DNA of 64,000 bases from Mycolicibacterium sp. J2 (GCF_026240945.1 NZ_JAPFPY010000001.1:186001-250000), one strand, 5' to 3'. Shown: positions 37,231 to 54,111, counted from the first letter of the stretch. Notes: generated from the letters alone by a model not told the origin. A program made the numbers and translations.

Positions 37231-38309
37231 CGCAGCAGGACGAGTTCGGAGCAGAAACCCGGCCCCATGGCCATCAGGACACCGGGGGTACCGCCGGGCG
37301 GGCGTTTGCGGATGGTGTCGCGCAGCACGTGCAACACCGATGACGACGACAGATTGCCGACCTCGGCCAGTGACTGCCAGGTCAGGTCGAGCGCGTCCGA
37401 GGGCAGGCCGAGGGTGTCGATGATGGCCTCGATGACCTTGGGGCCGCCCGGATGGCTCACCCAGGTGCTCACGTCGTCCACGGTGAGGTCATGGGCGGCA
37501 AGGAAACCCGTCACATCGTCACCGAGGTAACGGCCGACGAAGGCGGGCACTTCGGCGCTGAGCACGATCTCGAAACCCTTGGTGCCGATATCCCAGCCCA
37601 TCGCATGCAACGAGTCCGGGTACAGGTGACTGGTCGAGTCCAGCACATCGGGTCCGGTCGGGTCGAGCCGCTCCGCGCGGTCCCGCCCGACGGCGACCAC
37701 GGCGGAGGCGCCGTCCCCGAACAGGGCCCCGGCCACCAGGGTCGGCATCGACGGGTTGTGTTTGCTGGTAAGCGAACACAACTCCACCGACACCAGCACC
37801 GCCACCTTGTCCGGCGCGCCGCGCAGGTAGTCGTGCAGCCGCGCGATGCCCGCGGCACCGGCCACGCAACCCAGCCCGAAGATCGGCAGCCGCCGCACAT
37901 CGGGGCGCAGGCCGAGCCGGCCGGCGATCCTGGCGTCCAGGGAGGGGACCACCGCCCCGGTGACGGTGGTGGTGATGATCAGGTCGACGTCCTCGGGCCG
38001 CAGGCCCGCCTCGTCCAGGGCGCCGGACAGCGCGGCGCACCCGAGATCCGTTGCATGCTCGATGAAGAGGTTGTTGGTCTCGCCGAAATCGGTGAGCCGG
38101 GCATACTCCTCGATCGGCCGGACCAGGTACCTGCTCTGGACCTTGGCGCTCTTGTGCAGCGCCCGGACCACCGGTTCGTGCTCCCGGTAGCCGGGCAGTG
38201 CCAGCAGCGTCTCGGTGACCTCGTCCTGGGTGTAGCGGTGCGGCGGAAGGACGCCGTGAACTCCGGCGATGGTGCTGTGATTCGACACTTCGGCGACATT
38301 AATTCCCAT
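37221..38309 (-). CDS. Type III polyketide synthase
   Basis: A 362-residue chalcone/stilbene-synthase-type enzyme that extends an acyl-CoA starter with malonyl-CoA. The catalytic triad is visible: Cys148 in [12 protein letters not shown], His286 in [10 protein letters not shown] and Asn319 in [10 protein letters not shown]. The GFGPG-like loop reads [10 protein letters not shown]. Long-chain starters are likely by analogy with mycobacterial Pks10/11/18. It leads an operon with the ICMT-like methyltransferase and FAD oxidoreductase, a gene set reported to make alkyl quinones in M. smegmatis. Confidence 0.92.
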   Translation of the reverse strand: MGINVAEVSNHSTIAGVHGVLPPHRYTQDEVTETLLALPGYREHEPVVRALHKSAKVQSRYLVRPIEEYARLTDFGETNNLFIEHATDLGCAALSGALDEAGLRPEDVDLIITTTVTGAVVPSLDARIAGRLGLRPDVRRLPIFGLGCVAGAAGIARLHDYLRGAPDKVAVLVSVELCSLTSKHNPSMPTLVAGALFGDGASAVVAVGRDRAERLDPTGPDVLDSTSHLYPDSLHAMGWDIGTKGFEIVLSAEVPAFVGRYLGDDVTGFLAAHDLTVDDVSTWVSHPGGPKVIEAIIDTLGLPSDALDLTWQSLAEVGNLSSSSVLHVLRDTIRKRPPGGTPGVLMAMGPGFCSELVLLRWR

Positions 38310-38509
38310 ACCCTTGCCACGGGCCGCTACGTCCCGCGGTTCACCGCGGCGCCGGAATCAGATTGTGCCGTCGGTCACTTCGTCGAGTTCCATCCCCGGA
38401 TGCTTTTGCCGTCACAGCACCACCGTGAATGCGGCGAAATCGCCTGGCTCGCATACGTCCACGTGCGGTGTGGTGCCGCGCGTGTCGACGGGCCGGTGCG
38501 CGGCCTCGC

Positions 38510-39907
38510 TCAGAGTTTGCGGTGCGGCACCCCGTTGGGGCCTTCGGTGGATTGGGCGTAGGTGCCGACGGCGAACGCGATGGCCGGTCCCGTGATCGAC
38601 AGCGCGCGCCGGTCCACATTGCCGATGCCGTCGCCGGGTCCGCCGGCGTTGGGGTCGAACGGCACACCGGCCTTGCCGCCCCACAGCCGGGCCTGCACCG
38701 CTGTCTTCTTCTGCTGCGCCCCGGTGGTGACGCCGCCCGCGGGAATCCCGGCCGCCAGGAACGCGCCGTAGTCGGTCAACCGGTCCAACGGCATGTCGGC
38801 CGGGCGGACACCGGCCAGATTCAGGTAGCCGGCCAGCGTGCGCTCGATGCCCGCCGAACCGTCGGGCACCGCGGGAATGTCGGGGTTGGCCGGACCGGAC
38901 TGGTCGCCGTCGAAGGTGAAGTAGCCGGCGTTGGGCGAGCCGAGCGTATCGGCGTCCAGGTACAGCGCGATCTGGGCTCGTTGCCCGGCGTCCAGACCGG
39001 CCAGGTATTTGCTTGCCGCGCCGAGATTCTCGGATCCCCAGAAGCTGAACCGGACCGCGTTGGCGATGGCCGGCCGGGAGCCCAGCGCCGTCGCGGTGGC
39101 CAGCAGCGCCGCCACACCGGTGCCGTTGTCGTTGATCCCCGGACTGTTCGGGGCGCTGTCCAGCTGCGCCCCGGCGGCGATCACGTTGCCGGCGTCCCCG
39201 GTGTGCGTCTGGGCGATGACGCTGCGCGAGCGCGCCAGCGTGGCCTTGCCGTCCAGGGTCAGGCGCACGGGTGCGTTGGTGCGCCGCAGCGCGGCGTCCG
39301 CGGTGCGGTCGATGATCGCGACCGGAACCTTGAGCTGCTGGTAGTACCCCGGCGGGAACAGGCCGGGCACGCCGTCGGTGGCCACCACCAGCAGCCCGGC
39401 GGCGCCGGCGGCCACCGCAGCGTCCTGTTTGTCGACGACCGAGCAACCGAGGGCGTCGACGATCACCAGCGCCCCTCGGACGCTGGGGGCACCGCGGTAG
39501 TCCGCCGCCGTGCAGCCCGCCGGTTTGACCGGCCGGATGCTCACCGCGGTGAGCCCACCCGCCGGGGTGGGTACCAGCGGCGAGCCCTGGTCGACGGGAT
39601 ACCGCCTGCCGGCCACCTCCAGCGTGGGTGCGCCGGGGTCACCGGCGTCGAGCCACTCGAACTCCGGGGTCTGGACGTCGAAACCGTTGTCCCGCAAGAC
39701 ACCGGCGACGTAGTCCACGGCGGCGTCGAAACCCGGTGTGCCCGGTTGGCGGCCACCGATCTCGTTGAGCTTGTTCAGATGGGTGTACATCGCATCGGCG
39801 GTCACCCGGTCGGCGAGATCGCGGGCCGTCACCGGCGCGGGCGTGGCGGCCGACGAGCACGCGGCCAGCGCCGCGGCGGTGACGGCGACCGCGAGCAGCC
39901 GCCTCAT
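38510..39907 (-). CDS. LpqL-like M28 peptidase lipoprotein, probably inactive
   Basis: A 465-residue lipoprotein (lipobox LAAC, Cys18) homologous along its whole length to the intact LpqL-like protein encoded just upstream. Of the five M28 zinc ligands, two are kept (Asp260 in PGINDNGTG, Asp320 in YLDADTLG). Three are lost: Gln248 replaces His in GAQLDS, Asn294 replaces Glu in GSENLG, and the final His motif NYHKATDT has become NAGGPGDG. The catalytic Glu293 remains. It keeps an open frame and high G+C, so it looks like a maintained pseudoenzyme. Its ATG overlaps the upstream stop. Confidence 0.85.
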   Translation of the reverse strand: MRRLLAVAVTAAALAACSSAATPAPVTARDLADRVTADAMYTHLNKLNEIGGRQPGTPGFDAAVDYVAGVLRDNGFDVQTPEFEWLDAGDPGAPTLEVAGRRYPVDQGSPLVPTPAGGLTAVSIRPVKPAGCTAADYRGAPSVRGALVIVDALGCSVVDKQDAAVAAGAAGLLVVATDGVPGLFPPGYYQQLKVPVAIIDRTADAALRRTNAPVRLTLDGKATLARSRSVIAQTHTGDAGNVIAAGAQLDSAPNSPGINDNGTGVAALLATATALGSRPAIANAVRFSFWGSENLGAASKYLAGLDAGQRAQIALYLDADTLGSPNAGYFTFDGDQSGPANPDIPAVPDGSAGIERTLAGYLNLAGVRPADMPLDRLTDYGAFLAAGIPAGGVTTGAQQKKTAVQARLWGGKAGVPFDPNAGGPGDGIGNVDRRALSITGPAIAFAVGTYAQSTEGPNGVPHRKL

Positions 39908-41397
39908 GAGCCGGACAGGGGGTGCCGGGTGCGGTCGTCGCGGACCGGAACGCCGTTGCGGCCCCGCTGGTCCTGGGCGTACAGCCCGACCACATAGCCG
40001 ACACCCTTGCCCTGGATGTCCAGCGAGGTGCGGTCGACATGGTCGAGCGTGTCGGTGGCCTTGTGATAGTTCGGGTCGAACGGCTGGTTGGCCTTACCGC
40101 CCCAGAGTCGCGCTTGTTCCTCGGTCATGTTCTCGTCGGCGCCGGAGAAAAACCCACCGGACGGGATCCCGGCCTTGGTGAAGCCGTCGTAGTCCGAGCG
40201 GCCGTCGAATGAGGTGTCGCGGGCCGGTTTTCCCGCCGCGTCCAGGTAGGCCACCAGGGTGCGTTCGATGCCGGCCGATCCCTCCGGCACCCTGGGTACG
40301 TTCCCGTCCTTGTCCGGTGGCAGCGACTGGTCACCGTCGTAGGTGAAGTAGGCGGGGTTGGGCGAGCCGAGCATGTCGAAATTCAGATACAGCGCAATGT
40401 CTTTGAGCTGGTCCACACCCAGCGTGGAGATATAGTTGTCGGAGCCGACCACGCCCAGTTCCTCGGCGCCCCAGAAGCCGAACCGAACGGCATTGCGCAC
40501 ATCGGGTGAACTGCCCATCTGCAGCGCGGTCTCCAGCACGGCGGCCACCCCGGAGCCGTTGTCGTTGATACCCGGGCCTTCCGGAACACTGTCCAGGTGG
40601 GCACCGACCATCACCACATCGGCGGTGGAGCCGGTCTTGGTCTGCGCGATGACATTGCGGGTGCGATCGATGTTGACACCGGCCTTCATGGTCAGGCTCA
40701 CCGGCCCGGGCGCGGCGCGCAGCCGGGCCCCCTCGGCCTTGGTCACACTCACGACGGGGATCTGGACGTCGGTGTCTTCACCGAGGGTACCGCCGAATTC
40801 GTCACCGTCGACGTTGTTGGCGACGATCAGCGCCACCGCCCCGCGTTTGGCGGCGTTGGCCTGTTTGTCACCGAAGGGGCACGTGCCGCGATCCACCAGC
40901 ACCACCGCACCGCGGACCGGTAGGCCGTCGTAGTCGGATTCGGCACAGCCCGGGCTGTCGTCGGCACGCGCGGCGACCAGCGGCCCGCGCACCCCGCCCT
41001 CGGGTGTGCCGATGGTGTAGTTCAGCGGTTTGGCAGGCACCCGCGCGCCGGACACGGTGAGCACCGGCTCCTCGGCGAACGGCAGGCGCACCTCGAACTC
41101 GGGGGTCTGTACATCGAAACCCTTGTCGCGCAGTGCGTCAGCGACGTAGTCCACGCTGGCCTGGTAACCGGGGGTGCCCATCGCCCTGGTGCCGTGGTTG
41201 GCGTCGGCGATCTGCTGCAGCTTGGTGAGGTGGGCCATCATCGCATCGGCGGTGACCCGGTCCCGGATGGTTGCGGCGTACTCCGATGCGGCTGTTTCCG
41301 GGGTGGCCGGTGCCGGCGGGGCGGGCTGCTGGTGGCCGCAGCCGACGAGCACCGACGCGACGACCGTGAACAGGGCCGCCTGTGATCTGAGCCGCAT
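39904..41397 (-). CDS. lpqL: LpqL-like M28 aminopeptidase lipoprotein
   Basis: A 497-residue zinc aminopeptidase (M28 family) anchored at the cell envelope (lipobox LVGC, Cys20). A protease-associated (PA) insert lies around residues 125-230 (RGAVVLVDRGTCPFGDKQAN). All dinuclear-zinc residues are present: His267 in GAHLDS, Asp279 in PGINDNGSG, catalytic Glu312 and ligand Glu313 in GAEELG, Asp341 in NFDMLG and His445 in YHKATDT. ATG 41397 places the signal peptide correctly. It probably trims peptides outside the membrane. Confidence 0.92.
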   Translation of the reverse strand: MRLRSQAALFTVVASVLVGCGHQQPAPPAPATPETAASEYAATIRDRVTADAMMAHLTKLQQIADANHGTRAMGTPGYQASVDYVADALRDKGFDVQTPEFEVRLPFAEEPVLTVSGARVPAKPLNYTIGTPEGGVRGPLVAARADDSPGCAESDYDGLPVRGAVVLVDRGTCPFGDKQANAAKRGAVALIVANNVDGDEFGGTLGEDTDVQIPVVSVTKAEGARLRAAPGPVSLTMKAGVNIDRTRNVIAQTKTGSTADVVMVGAHLDSVPEGPGINDNGSGVAAVLETALQMGSSPDVRNAVRFGFWGAEELGVVGSDNYISTLGVDQLKDIALYLNFDMLGSPNPAYFTYDGDQSLPPDKDGNVPRVPEGSAGIERTLVAYLDAAGKPARDTSFDGRSDYDGFTKAGIPSGGFFSGADENMTEEQARLWGGKANQPFDPNYHKATDTLDHVDRTSLDIQGKGVGYVVGLYAQDQRGRNGVPVRDDRTRHPLSGS

Positions 41398-41422
41398 AGG
41401 ACCCCACGGTAGCGGACGCCGT

Positions 41423-42087
41423 TCAGGCATCCCGGCGGCTCACCAGCACGGCGGCCACGGCGAACACGGCCGCCGCGACGGCGGCGAAGTACAGCGCCGA
41501 ACCCGCAGGCCCCCACCACATGGTGAAACTCTGGATCCAGGTGACACCGGTGAACGCGTTGGCGTTGGTGAACGGCAGCAGCGGGCCGACGCGGGAACCC
41601 AGCTGCGGGCTCACCCCGACCAGCGGCTCCACCACGAACGGCAACAACAGCAACACCGCCACGGCGGCGGCGCTGTGCCGCACCACCGCGCCCAGCCCGA
41701 CGGCCAGCACCGCCCCCAGCGCCGCGTACAGCGTCACCGCGCCCACCGTCGGCCACCCCGGCGCGCCGGTGGCCAGCACGAAGGATCCGAGGGTGGCCAC
41801 GGCGCTCACCACCGCGGAGAACGCCGCGGCGACAATCGCTTTGGCGGCCAGCACGCGCACCCGGTTGGGGGTGCCGAGGAAGGTGGTCCGGATCATCGCG
41901 GTGCGGTATTCGCCGGTGACGGTGAGCGCCGAGAGCACCATGAGCACCGGCACGCCGAACATGGCGGCCCCGAGTTCGGGCTGCCGCGGGATGGCGGTGG
42001 CCAGGCCGAGGCTGAGCGCCACGGCGGCCAGCGCCGACCACAGCGGCGACGGGGTGCTGCGGAGTTTGAGGTATTCGCTGGTGATGG

Positions 42088-42091
<4 letters not shown>
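41423..42091 (-). CDS. ABC-2-type transporter permease
   Basis: A 222-residue permease with six hydrophobic helices. The N-terminus (TSEYLKLRSTPSPLWSAL) and the segment VTGEYRTAMIRTTFLGTPNR are typical of ABC-2 permeases paired with bacitracin-type ATPases. It overlaps the ATPase gene by 4 bases and ends 25 bases before lpqL. The substrate is unknown. It lies in the transcript that begins with the riboswitch-controlled thiO. Confidence 0.85.
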
Positions 42092-43938
<1,847 letters not shown>

Positions 43939-43945
43939 CGTGCTC

Positions 43946-44938
43946 CTAACCCTGTGCCAATTCGGCGGCGATCCGCTCGGCGGTCCACGGCGCCAGCAGG
44001 AATCCGTTGCGCCCGTGACCGGTGGCCACCAGCGTGCGTTCGTCGAGCCTGCCGACGATCGGTAGCCCGTCGGGGGTCATCGGCCGCAATCCGGCGGCGC
44101 ACTCGGCCAGTTCGTACTCCCCCAGCGCCGGCAGCACGGCGCACGCGTCGTCCAGCAGGTCGCGCACACCGGTGACCACCGGTGCGGTGTCCCGGCCGTG
44201 CTCGTACTGGGTGGCGCCGACCACCACGCCGTCCGGGCGCGGCACCAGGTACACCTGCCTGCCGTGCACCCTGGCCCGAATGACCCTGTCCGGCATAGGC
44301 ATACAGCCCTTGCGCCAGCGCAGCCGCAGCACCTCCCCCTTGACCGGGCGCACCTGCAGGCCCGGCCACAGCGCCGGGGCGTCGATGCCGTTGGCGATCA
44401 CCCGCAACCCCGGCACCTCGGTCAGGTCGGTGACCGGTGGCGCCCACTGCACACCGAGCGCGGTGCACGCCGCTTCCAGCGCCTGCACCAGTCGGCGGTT
44501 GTCCACCGCCAGCTCGGTCTCGGCCACGAACCCGTGCCGGATGCCCTGGGCCAGCAGCGGCTCGATATCGCGGGCCGCCGTCGTCGGGCTCACCGGCTGT
44601 CCCTGCACCGACAGCCATTCGGCGACGGTGCGCAGGTCGGCGACATCGGCCCGGTCCACCGCCACCACCAGCGATTCCCGGGCGGTGACCACCTCGCCGG
44701 GCAGCCCGTCCAGGAAGCCGGTGTGCCACAGCTTGAGCGATTCCAGCCCCAGCGCCAACTGGGCGTCCTCGCCCGGCCAGCCCTCGCTGTGCGGGGCGAG
44801 CATCCCGCCGGCCACCCACGACGCCCCGCGGGCATCGGTGCGGTGCACCCGGACCGACCAGCCGTCCTGTGCGGCGCGGCGCGCGACCGACAGGCCGATG
44901 ACGCCGCCGCCGATCACGGCCAGTGCACGCTCAGACAT
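43946..44938 (-). CDS. thiO: Glycine oxidase
   Basis: A 330-residue FAD enzyme that oxidises glycine to dehydroglycine for thiazole formation. Visible motifs are [20 protein letters not shown] (FAD site), [27 protein letters not shown] and the C-terminal [18 protein letters not shown] with [16 protein letters not shown]. It is the first gene behind the minus-strand TPP riboswitch. The ATG at 44938 sits a few bases after the purine-rich 3' end of the aptamer. Confidence 0.93.
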   Translation of the reverse strand: MSERALAVIGGGVIGLSVARRAAQDGWSVRVHRTDARGASWVAGGMLAPHSEGWPGEDAQLALGLESLKLWHTGFLDGLPGEVVTARESLVVAVDRADVADLRTVAEWLSVQGQPVSPTTAARDIEPLLAQGIRHGFVAETELAVDNRRLVQALEAACTALGVQWAPPVTDLTEVPGLRVIANGIDAPALWPGLQVRPVKGEVLRLRWRKGCMPMPDRVIRARVHGRQVYLVPRPDGVVVGATQYEHGRDTAPVVTGVRDLLDDACAVLPALGEYELAECAAGLRPMTPDGLPIVGRLDERTLVATGHGRNGFLLAPWTAERIAAELAQG

Positions 44939-44942
44939 TCCC

Positions 44943-45032
44943 TCTCCCTTCGCCGGCATGACCCGGATCAGGTGCAACGGTCAGGGCCGGTGATTGGCCC
45001 ACTCTCAGCCCCGGTCCCGGGACTCCCGCGTC
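44943..45032 (-). ncRNA. TPP riboswitch (thi-box) upstream of thiO
   Basis: Read on the minus strand the thi-box elements appear in order: GACGCGGGAGTCCCGG, GGGGCTGAGAGTGGG, GGCCCTGACCGTTGC, ACCTGATCCGGGTCATGCCG and GCGAAGGGAG. The P3 arm is short, unlike that of the thiC riboswitch. The 3' AGGGAGAGG doubles as the ribosome binding site of thiO, so TPP should repress the thiO-thiS-thiG unit at translation initiation. Confidence 0.93.
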
Positions 45033-45060
45033 GGGTGTCCAGGGTACTCGGCCCGCCCGA

Positions 45061-45066
45061 TAACCT
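45061..45066 (+). promoter_or_regulatory. -10-like hexamer for leaderless thiE
   Basis: TAACCT is followed by exactly 7 bases and then the thiE GTG at 45074, the leaderless arrangement. There is no room for a plus-strand riboswitch, because the 34 bases between this gene and the minus-strand aptamer hold no thi-box. Confidence 0.5.
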
Positions 45067-45073
45067 CGGCGCT

Positions 45074-45709
45074 GTGGATGCACGCGCCCGCCTCGCCGAT
45101 GCCAGGCTGTACCTCTGCACCGACGCCCGGCTGGCGCGCGGTGACCTCGCCGAGTTCGCCGACGCAGCGCTGGCCGGTGGGGTGGACATCATCCAGCTGC
45201 GACACAAGGGATTGGAAGCGCGCCAGGAACTCGCCGCGCTGGAGATCCTGGGTGACGCCGCCCGCCGGCACGGCGCCCAGCTGGCGGTCAACGACCGCGC
45301 CGACGTGGCGCGCGCCGCGGGATCGGACGTGCTGCACCTCGGGCAGGACGATCTGCCGCTGGAGGTGGCCCGCTCGATCATCGGCCCCGAACCGCTGATC
45401 GGCCGCTCCACGCACGACGAGCAGCAGGTGGCCGCCGCGCTCGCCGAACCGGTCGACTATTTCTGCACCGGGCCGTGCTGGCCGACCCCGACCAAACCGG
45501 GCCGCCCGGCACCGGGGCTGGATCTGGTCCGGCACACCGCCGCGCTGGCACCGGCCAAGCCGTGGTTCGCCATCGGCGGGATCGACGCCGACCGGCTGCC
45601 CGAGGTGCTGGCCGCCGGGGCGCGCCGGATCGTGGTGGTGCGTGCCATCACCGACGCCGACGACCCGCGGGCCGCCGCGCGTCACCTCAAGGACGCGCTC
45701 ACGGCCTGA
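45074..45709 (+). CDS. thiE: Thiamine-phosphate synthase
   Basis: A 211-residue TIM-barrel enzyme joining HMP-PP and thiazole phosphate into thiamine phosphate. Motifs are [31 protein letters not shown] (catalytic Arg/Lys), [32 protein letters not shown] and [13 protein letters not shown]. The pyrophosphate-loop segment [20 protein letters not shown] has Cys where many homologues have Val/Phe. It is divergent from thiO, and its 3' end overlaps the convergent Nudix gene by 11 bases. Confidence 0.94.
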   Translation: MDARARLADARLYLCTDARLARGDLAEFADAALAGGVDIIQLRHKGLEARQELAALEILGDAARRHGAQLAVNDRADVARAAGSDVLHLGQDDLPLEVARSIIGPEPLIGRSTHDEQQVAAALAEPVDYFCTGPCWPTPTKPGRPAPGLDLVRHTAALAPAKPWFAIGGIDADRLPEVLAAGARRIVVVRAITDADDPRAAARHLKDALTA

Positions 45710-46214
45710 GCAGCGGGATGCCGGCGGCGAGGCTGCGCAGCCGGTCCCAGCTGGCCGCGAAGCCGGGGTGCAGCGGCAGGTCGGCGACCTCGTCCTCGAT
45801 CACCCAGCGCAGCTCGGCGCTCTCCCGGTTGGGCGTGGTGATCAGCAGTTCGGCGGCGTCGGCGATGACGGTGGTGTACGACCAGCCGGGCACCTGATGG
45901 GTGACCACCGCGACGCGCACCGTCATCATCGTGGGCTCCAGGCCGGCCTCCTCGTGGGCCTCCCGGACCGCGGCCTCCTCGACCGACTCGTGACTGTCGC
46001 GGGCGCCACCGGGCAAACCCCAGGTGCCGCCCTGATGACTCCACGGGGCGCGGTGCTGCAGCAGCACCGCCGCGACCCCGCCGGGAGCCGGCGCACGCAG
46101 CAGCAATCCGGCCGCGCCGTGGCGGCCCCAGTAGTGCGCGCCGCCGTCGGACATCACCCAGCCGTCACCGTCGCCACGCACAGGTTCAGGATAAGGGGCC
46201 ACGAATTCCCACAC
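45699..46214 (-). CDS. mutT3: Nudix hydrolase (MutT3-like)
   Basis: A 171-residue Nudix pyrophosphohydrolase. The Nudix box is complete, from [18 protein letters not shown] to HEEAGL, preceded by [16 protein letters not shown]. The N-terminal [20 protein letters not shown] matches the M. tuberculosis MutT3 opening as remembered. The family cleaves damaged or non-canonical nucleotides, and MutT3 itself has been linked to 8-oxo-dGTP. Gene order (thiE, mutT3, Rv0412c) supports orthology. Confidence 0.88.
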   Translation of the reverse strand: MWEFVAPYPEPVRGDGDGWVMSDGGAHYWGRHGAAGLLLRAPAPGGVAAVLLQHRAPWSHQGGTWGLPGGARDSHESVEEAAVREAHEEAGLEPTMMTVRVAVVTHQVPGWSYTTVIADAAELLITTPNRESAELRWVIEDEVADLPLHPGFAASWDRLRSLAAGIPLLRP

Positions 46215-46284
46215 GTCACTCCAATCTCTCTTAGACTTTCATTAATCGCACACCGATCGCGTTGTGAGGGAGGTCCGCGCACCC

Positions 46285-47600
46285 GTGACCGTGGAGTTGG
46301 CGCACCCGTCGACCGAACCGCTGGCGTCACGGTCGCCGGCCGCCGGGGGGCATCCGCGGTGGTGGTTCCTGTGGACCACGCCGGGCCGCATCCTGACGAT
46401 CGGCGTCGTGCTGTGCGCGCTGGTCATCGCGTGCGCGTTCGCCACCTCGCGGACGGTCAACGACCGGCAGCAGGCGCTGACCACGGTGCTCGACCACACC
46501 GAACCGCTGGCGTTCGCGGCCGGCCAGCTCTACACCACCCTGTCGGTGGCCGACGCGGCCGCCGCGACGGCGTTCATCGCCGGCGCCGAACCCACCGATG
46601 TCCGGCAGCGCTACGAGCAGGCCATCACCGATGCCGCGGTGGCCGTGACGCGGGCATCCAGTGGGTTGACCGACGAGCCGATGATCCAGCTGCTCGGCCG
46701 GGTCAACGCCGAGCTGGCGGTCTACACCGGCCTGGTGGAAACGGCCAGGACCAACAACCGGGCCGGGAATCCGGTCGGTTCGTCCTATCTGTCCGAGGCC
46801 TCGGCGCTGATGCAGACCCAGATCCTGCCCGACGCCCAGCGGCTGTACGAGGCGACCTCGGCCCGCGTCGACGCCGAGACCGCCGCCTCGGCCCGGATCC
46901 CGGCCTCGGTCATCATCGTGGTGTTGGCGACCATCCTGTTCGGGTTGTTCGCCAACCGCTGGCTGACCCGGCGGACCCGACGGCGGATCAACGTCGGTTT
47001 CGTCGCGGGCGGACTGGCGGTGCTGATTATGGTGGTCTGGGTGGGTACCGCACTGGTCATCTCGACCGCCGACAGTCGCAGCGCGAAAAATACTGCGGCG
47101 CAGTCGCTCAAGACGGTCACCACGATGGCGATCACGGCGCAGCAGGCCCGCGCCGACGAGACGCTGGCCCTGGTCCGGCGCGGCGACGAGGACATCCGCA
47201 AGCAGTCCTACTATCAGCGCATCGACGCCATGCAGCAGCAGCTGTCGATCTATCTGGCCAGCGATGCCAAGAACAAGGGTGAGCTCGCCGACGCCGAACA
47301 GCTGCTGCGGCGGTGGCGCGCCGCCGACGACCGGATCAACGCCTACATCGCCGTCGGCGACTACCAGGCCGCCACCCAGGTGGCGCTGGGGACCGGTGAG
47401 GACGACTCCACCCCGGCCTTCGGCAAGCTGGACGCCGCGCTGACCAAGGGCATCGAGGACAGCCGCAACCAATTGCGCACCGATATCGTCAACGCCCGGC
47501 GGGTGCTGTCGGGGGCGACGTTCGGCGCCGCTGCGCTGAGCGTGCTCGCCGCCGTCGCGGTGACACTGGGCCTGTGGCCCCGGCTGAGTGAGTACCGGTG

Positions 47601-47601
<1 letters not shown>
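46285..47601 (+). CDS. glnX: GlnX-like membrane sensor (Rv0412c homologue)
   Basis: A 438-residue integral membrane protein. One helix lies near residues 35-57, two in the middle (about 207-225 and 238-262) and one near the C-terminus. Between them are two helical extracytoplasmic sensor-like regions (TVNDRQQALTTVLDHTEPLA, and STADSRSAKNTAAQSLKTVT). In M. tuberculosis the orthologue relays amino-acid signals from GlnH to PknG. GTG 46285 (MTVELAHPSTEP) is preferred over 46264 because AGGGAGG lies about 11 bases upstream and the sequence matches the homologue's start. It overlaps glnH. Confidence 0.85.
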
Positions 47602-51995
<4,394 letters not shown>

Positions 51996-51996
<1 letters not shown>

Positions 51997-54071
51997 CAGC
52001 GGGTGCCCTGCGCCTGAATCGCGGTGATCGCCACGGTGTTGACGATATCTTCCACCAGCGCACCGCGGGACAGGTCGTTGACCGGCTTGTTCAGCCCTTG
52101 CAGCACCGGCCCGATGGCGATGGCGCCGGCGCTGCGCTGCACCGCCTTGTAGGTGTTGTTGCCGGTGTTCAGGTCGGGGAAGATCAGCACGGTGGCCCGG
52201 CCGGCCACCGGCGAATCCGGCATCTTGGTGACCGCCACGGACGGTTCGACCGCGGCGTCGTATTGGATGGGGCCCTCCACCAGCAGGCTGGGTTCGCGTT
52301 CCCGGACGAGTTCGGTTGCCGCCCTGACCTTGTCGACATCGGCCCCGGTGCCCGACGTGCCGGTGGAGTAGGACAGCATCGCGACGCGTGGGTCGATGCC
52401 GAACTGGGCGGCGGTCCGCGCCGAGGAGATGGCGATATCGGCGAGTTGCTCGGACGTCGGGTCGGGGACGATGGCGCAGTCACCGTAGGCGAGCACGCGA
52501 TCCTCCAGGCACATCAAGAAGATCGACGACACGGTGGAAACCCCCGGTGCCGTCCTGATGATCTCGAAAGCGGGCCGCACGGTGTGCGCGGTGGTGTGTG
52601 CCGCCCCAGAAACCATGCCGTCGACCATGCCGTTGTGCACCAGCATGGTGCCGAAATACGAAACGTCGTGGATGATCTCGCGGGCCTGTTCGACGGTGAC
52701 CCCTTTCTTGCGGCGCAGTTCGGCGTACTGCTGGGCGAACTGGTCGGCCAGCTCGCTGGTGCGCGGGTCGATCACCTGAGCCCCGTCCAGGTCGACGCCC
52801 AGTTCGGCGGCGCGGCCCCGGACCGCGGATTCGTCACCGAGGATGGTCAGATCGGCCACCTTGTGCGCCAGCAGTCGGCCGGCGGCCTGCAGGATCCGGT
52901 CGTCGTCGCCCTCGGGCAGCACGATGCGTTGACGATTCCCGCGGGCCCGGCCCTGCAGCTGATAGGTGAACATCTGCGGGGTGATCACTTCGGGGATCGG
53001 AATGGCCAGCTGTGCAAGAAGATCCGCGGTGTCGACGTGGTTTTCCATCAGGGCCAGCGCGGTGTCGATCTTGCGGGTGGAGGCCGCCGTCACCCGGCCG
53101 CGGGCCTTGGCCACCGCCCGAGCGGTGTCATAGGTGCCCGAGTCGGTGGCGATGACCGGCAACCGCAGCTTGAGCCCGTCGACCAGTTTGGCGACGGCGG
53201 GATGCAGTTGTAGGCCGCCGTTGAGGATCAGGCAGGACAGTGAGGGGAAGTTGTCCGCGGCGTGCGCGCCCATCACCGCCATCACCACGTCGGAGCGGTC
53301 ACCGGGGGTGATCACGGCCATCCCGTCGCGCAGCCGTTCCAGCACGTGCTCGGCGGTCATGCCGGCCACCAGGACGCTGAGTGCCTCGCGGTTGAGCAGC
53401 GCCGCGTCCCCACCGGTCAGCGTGCCGCGCACCGCATCGCGCAGTTCGGCCACCGACGGCGCCACCAGCACCGGCTCCTCGGGCAGCACGTAGCTTTTCG
53501 GACCGAGCGGGGCCAGCGCCGCCGCGACCTCGGTGAGCTGGGCGGGATCGCAACGATTGGCCACCACCGCGGCGGTGTGCGCGTGCTGGGCGCCGAGTTC
53601 GGCCAGGCACAGCTCGGCGACCTGGGCGACCTCGGTGGGCGTCCGATCCGAGGCGCGCACCGCCAGCACGACGGGGGCGCCCAGGTTGACGGCGATCCGC
53701 GCATTGACGGCCAACTCGCTGGGGCTGGCGACGTCGGTGTAGTCACTGCCCACGATGACGACGGCATCGCACGCATCGGCGACGTGGTGGTACCGCTCGA
53801 CGATCTCGGTGATGGCGCCGTCGAGATCCTCGTGCAGGCGCTGGTAGCTGACGCCGACACAGTCCTGGTAGCCCAGGCCCGCGGTGGAGCGCGCCAGCAG
53901 CAATTCCAGGATGTAGTCGCTACCGTCCGCACCGGAGCGGGCGATGGGCCGGAACACTCCCACCTTGGCGACGGTCGCCGCCAGCCGCGCCAGGATGCCG
54001 AGCGCGATGGTGGACTTGCCGGTGTCACCTTCGGGGGCGGCGATGTAGATCGCGGACGCAGCGGGGGCCAT
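51996..54071 (-). CDS. pta: Phosphate acetyltransferase
   Basis: A 691-residue long-form Pta converting acetyl-CoA and phosphate to acetyl phosphate. The N-terminal third is a P-loop/DRTGG-type regulatory region ([20 protein letters not shown]). The C-terminal third is the catalytic domain, with [40 protein letters not shown] and [20 protein letters not shown]. The ATG at 54071 matches the usual start, although an open frame extends upstream. It is coupled to ackA. Confidence 0.95.
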
Positions 54072-54111
54072 GGGTAAGAGCCAACCAAATGACCCAACGT
54101 GAGCCAACTCA

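Noticed and set aside
38310..38509. A small gene in the 200-base gap between the polyketide synthase and the degenerate lpqL copy
   Set aside because: Frames here have no good start, ribosome binding site or recognisable motif. The stretch reads as an ordinary promoter region, with two CCGCGG palindromes close together near 38335-38350.
45033..45073. A plus-strand TPP riboswitch for thiE
   Set aside because: The conserved thi-box elements here read only on the minus strand toward thiO. Fewer than 45 bases separate that aptamer from the thiE start.
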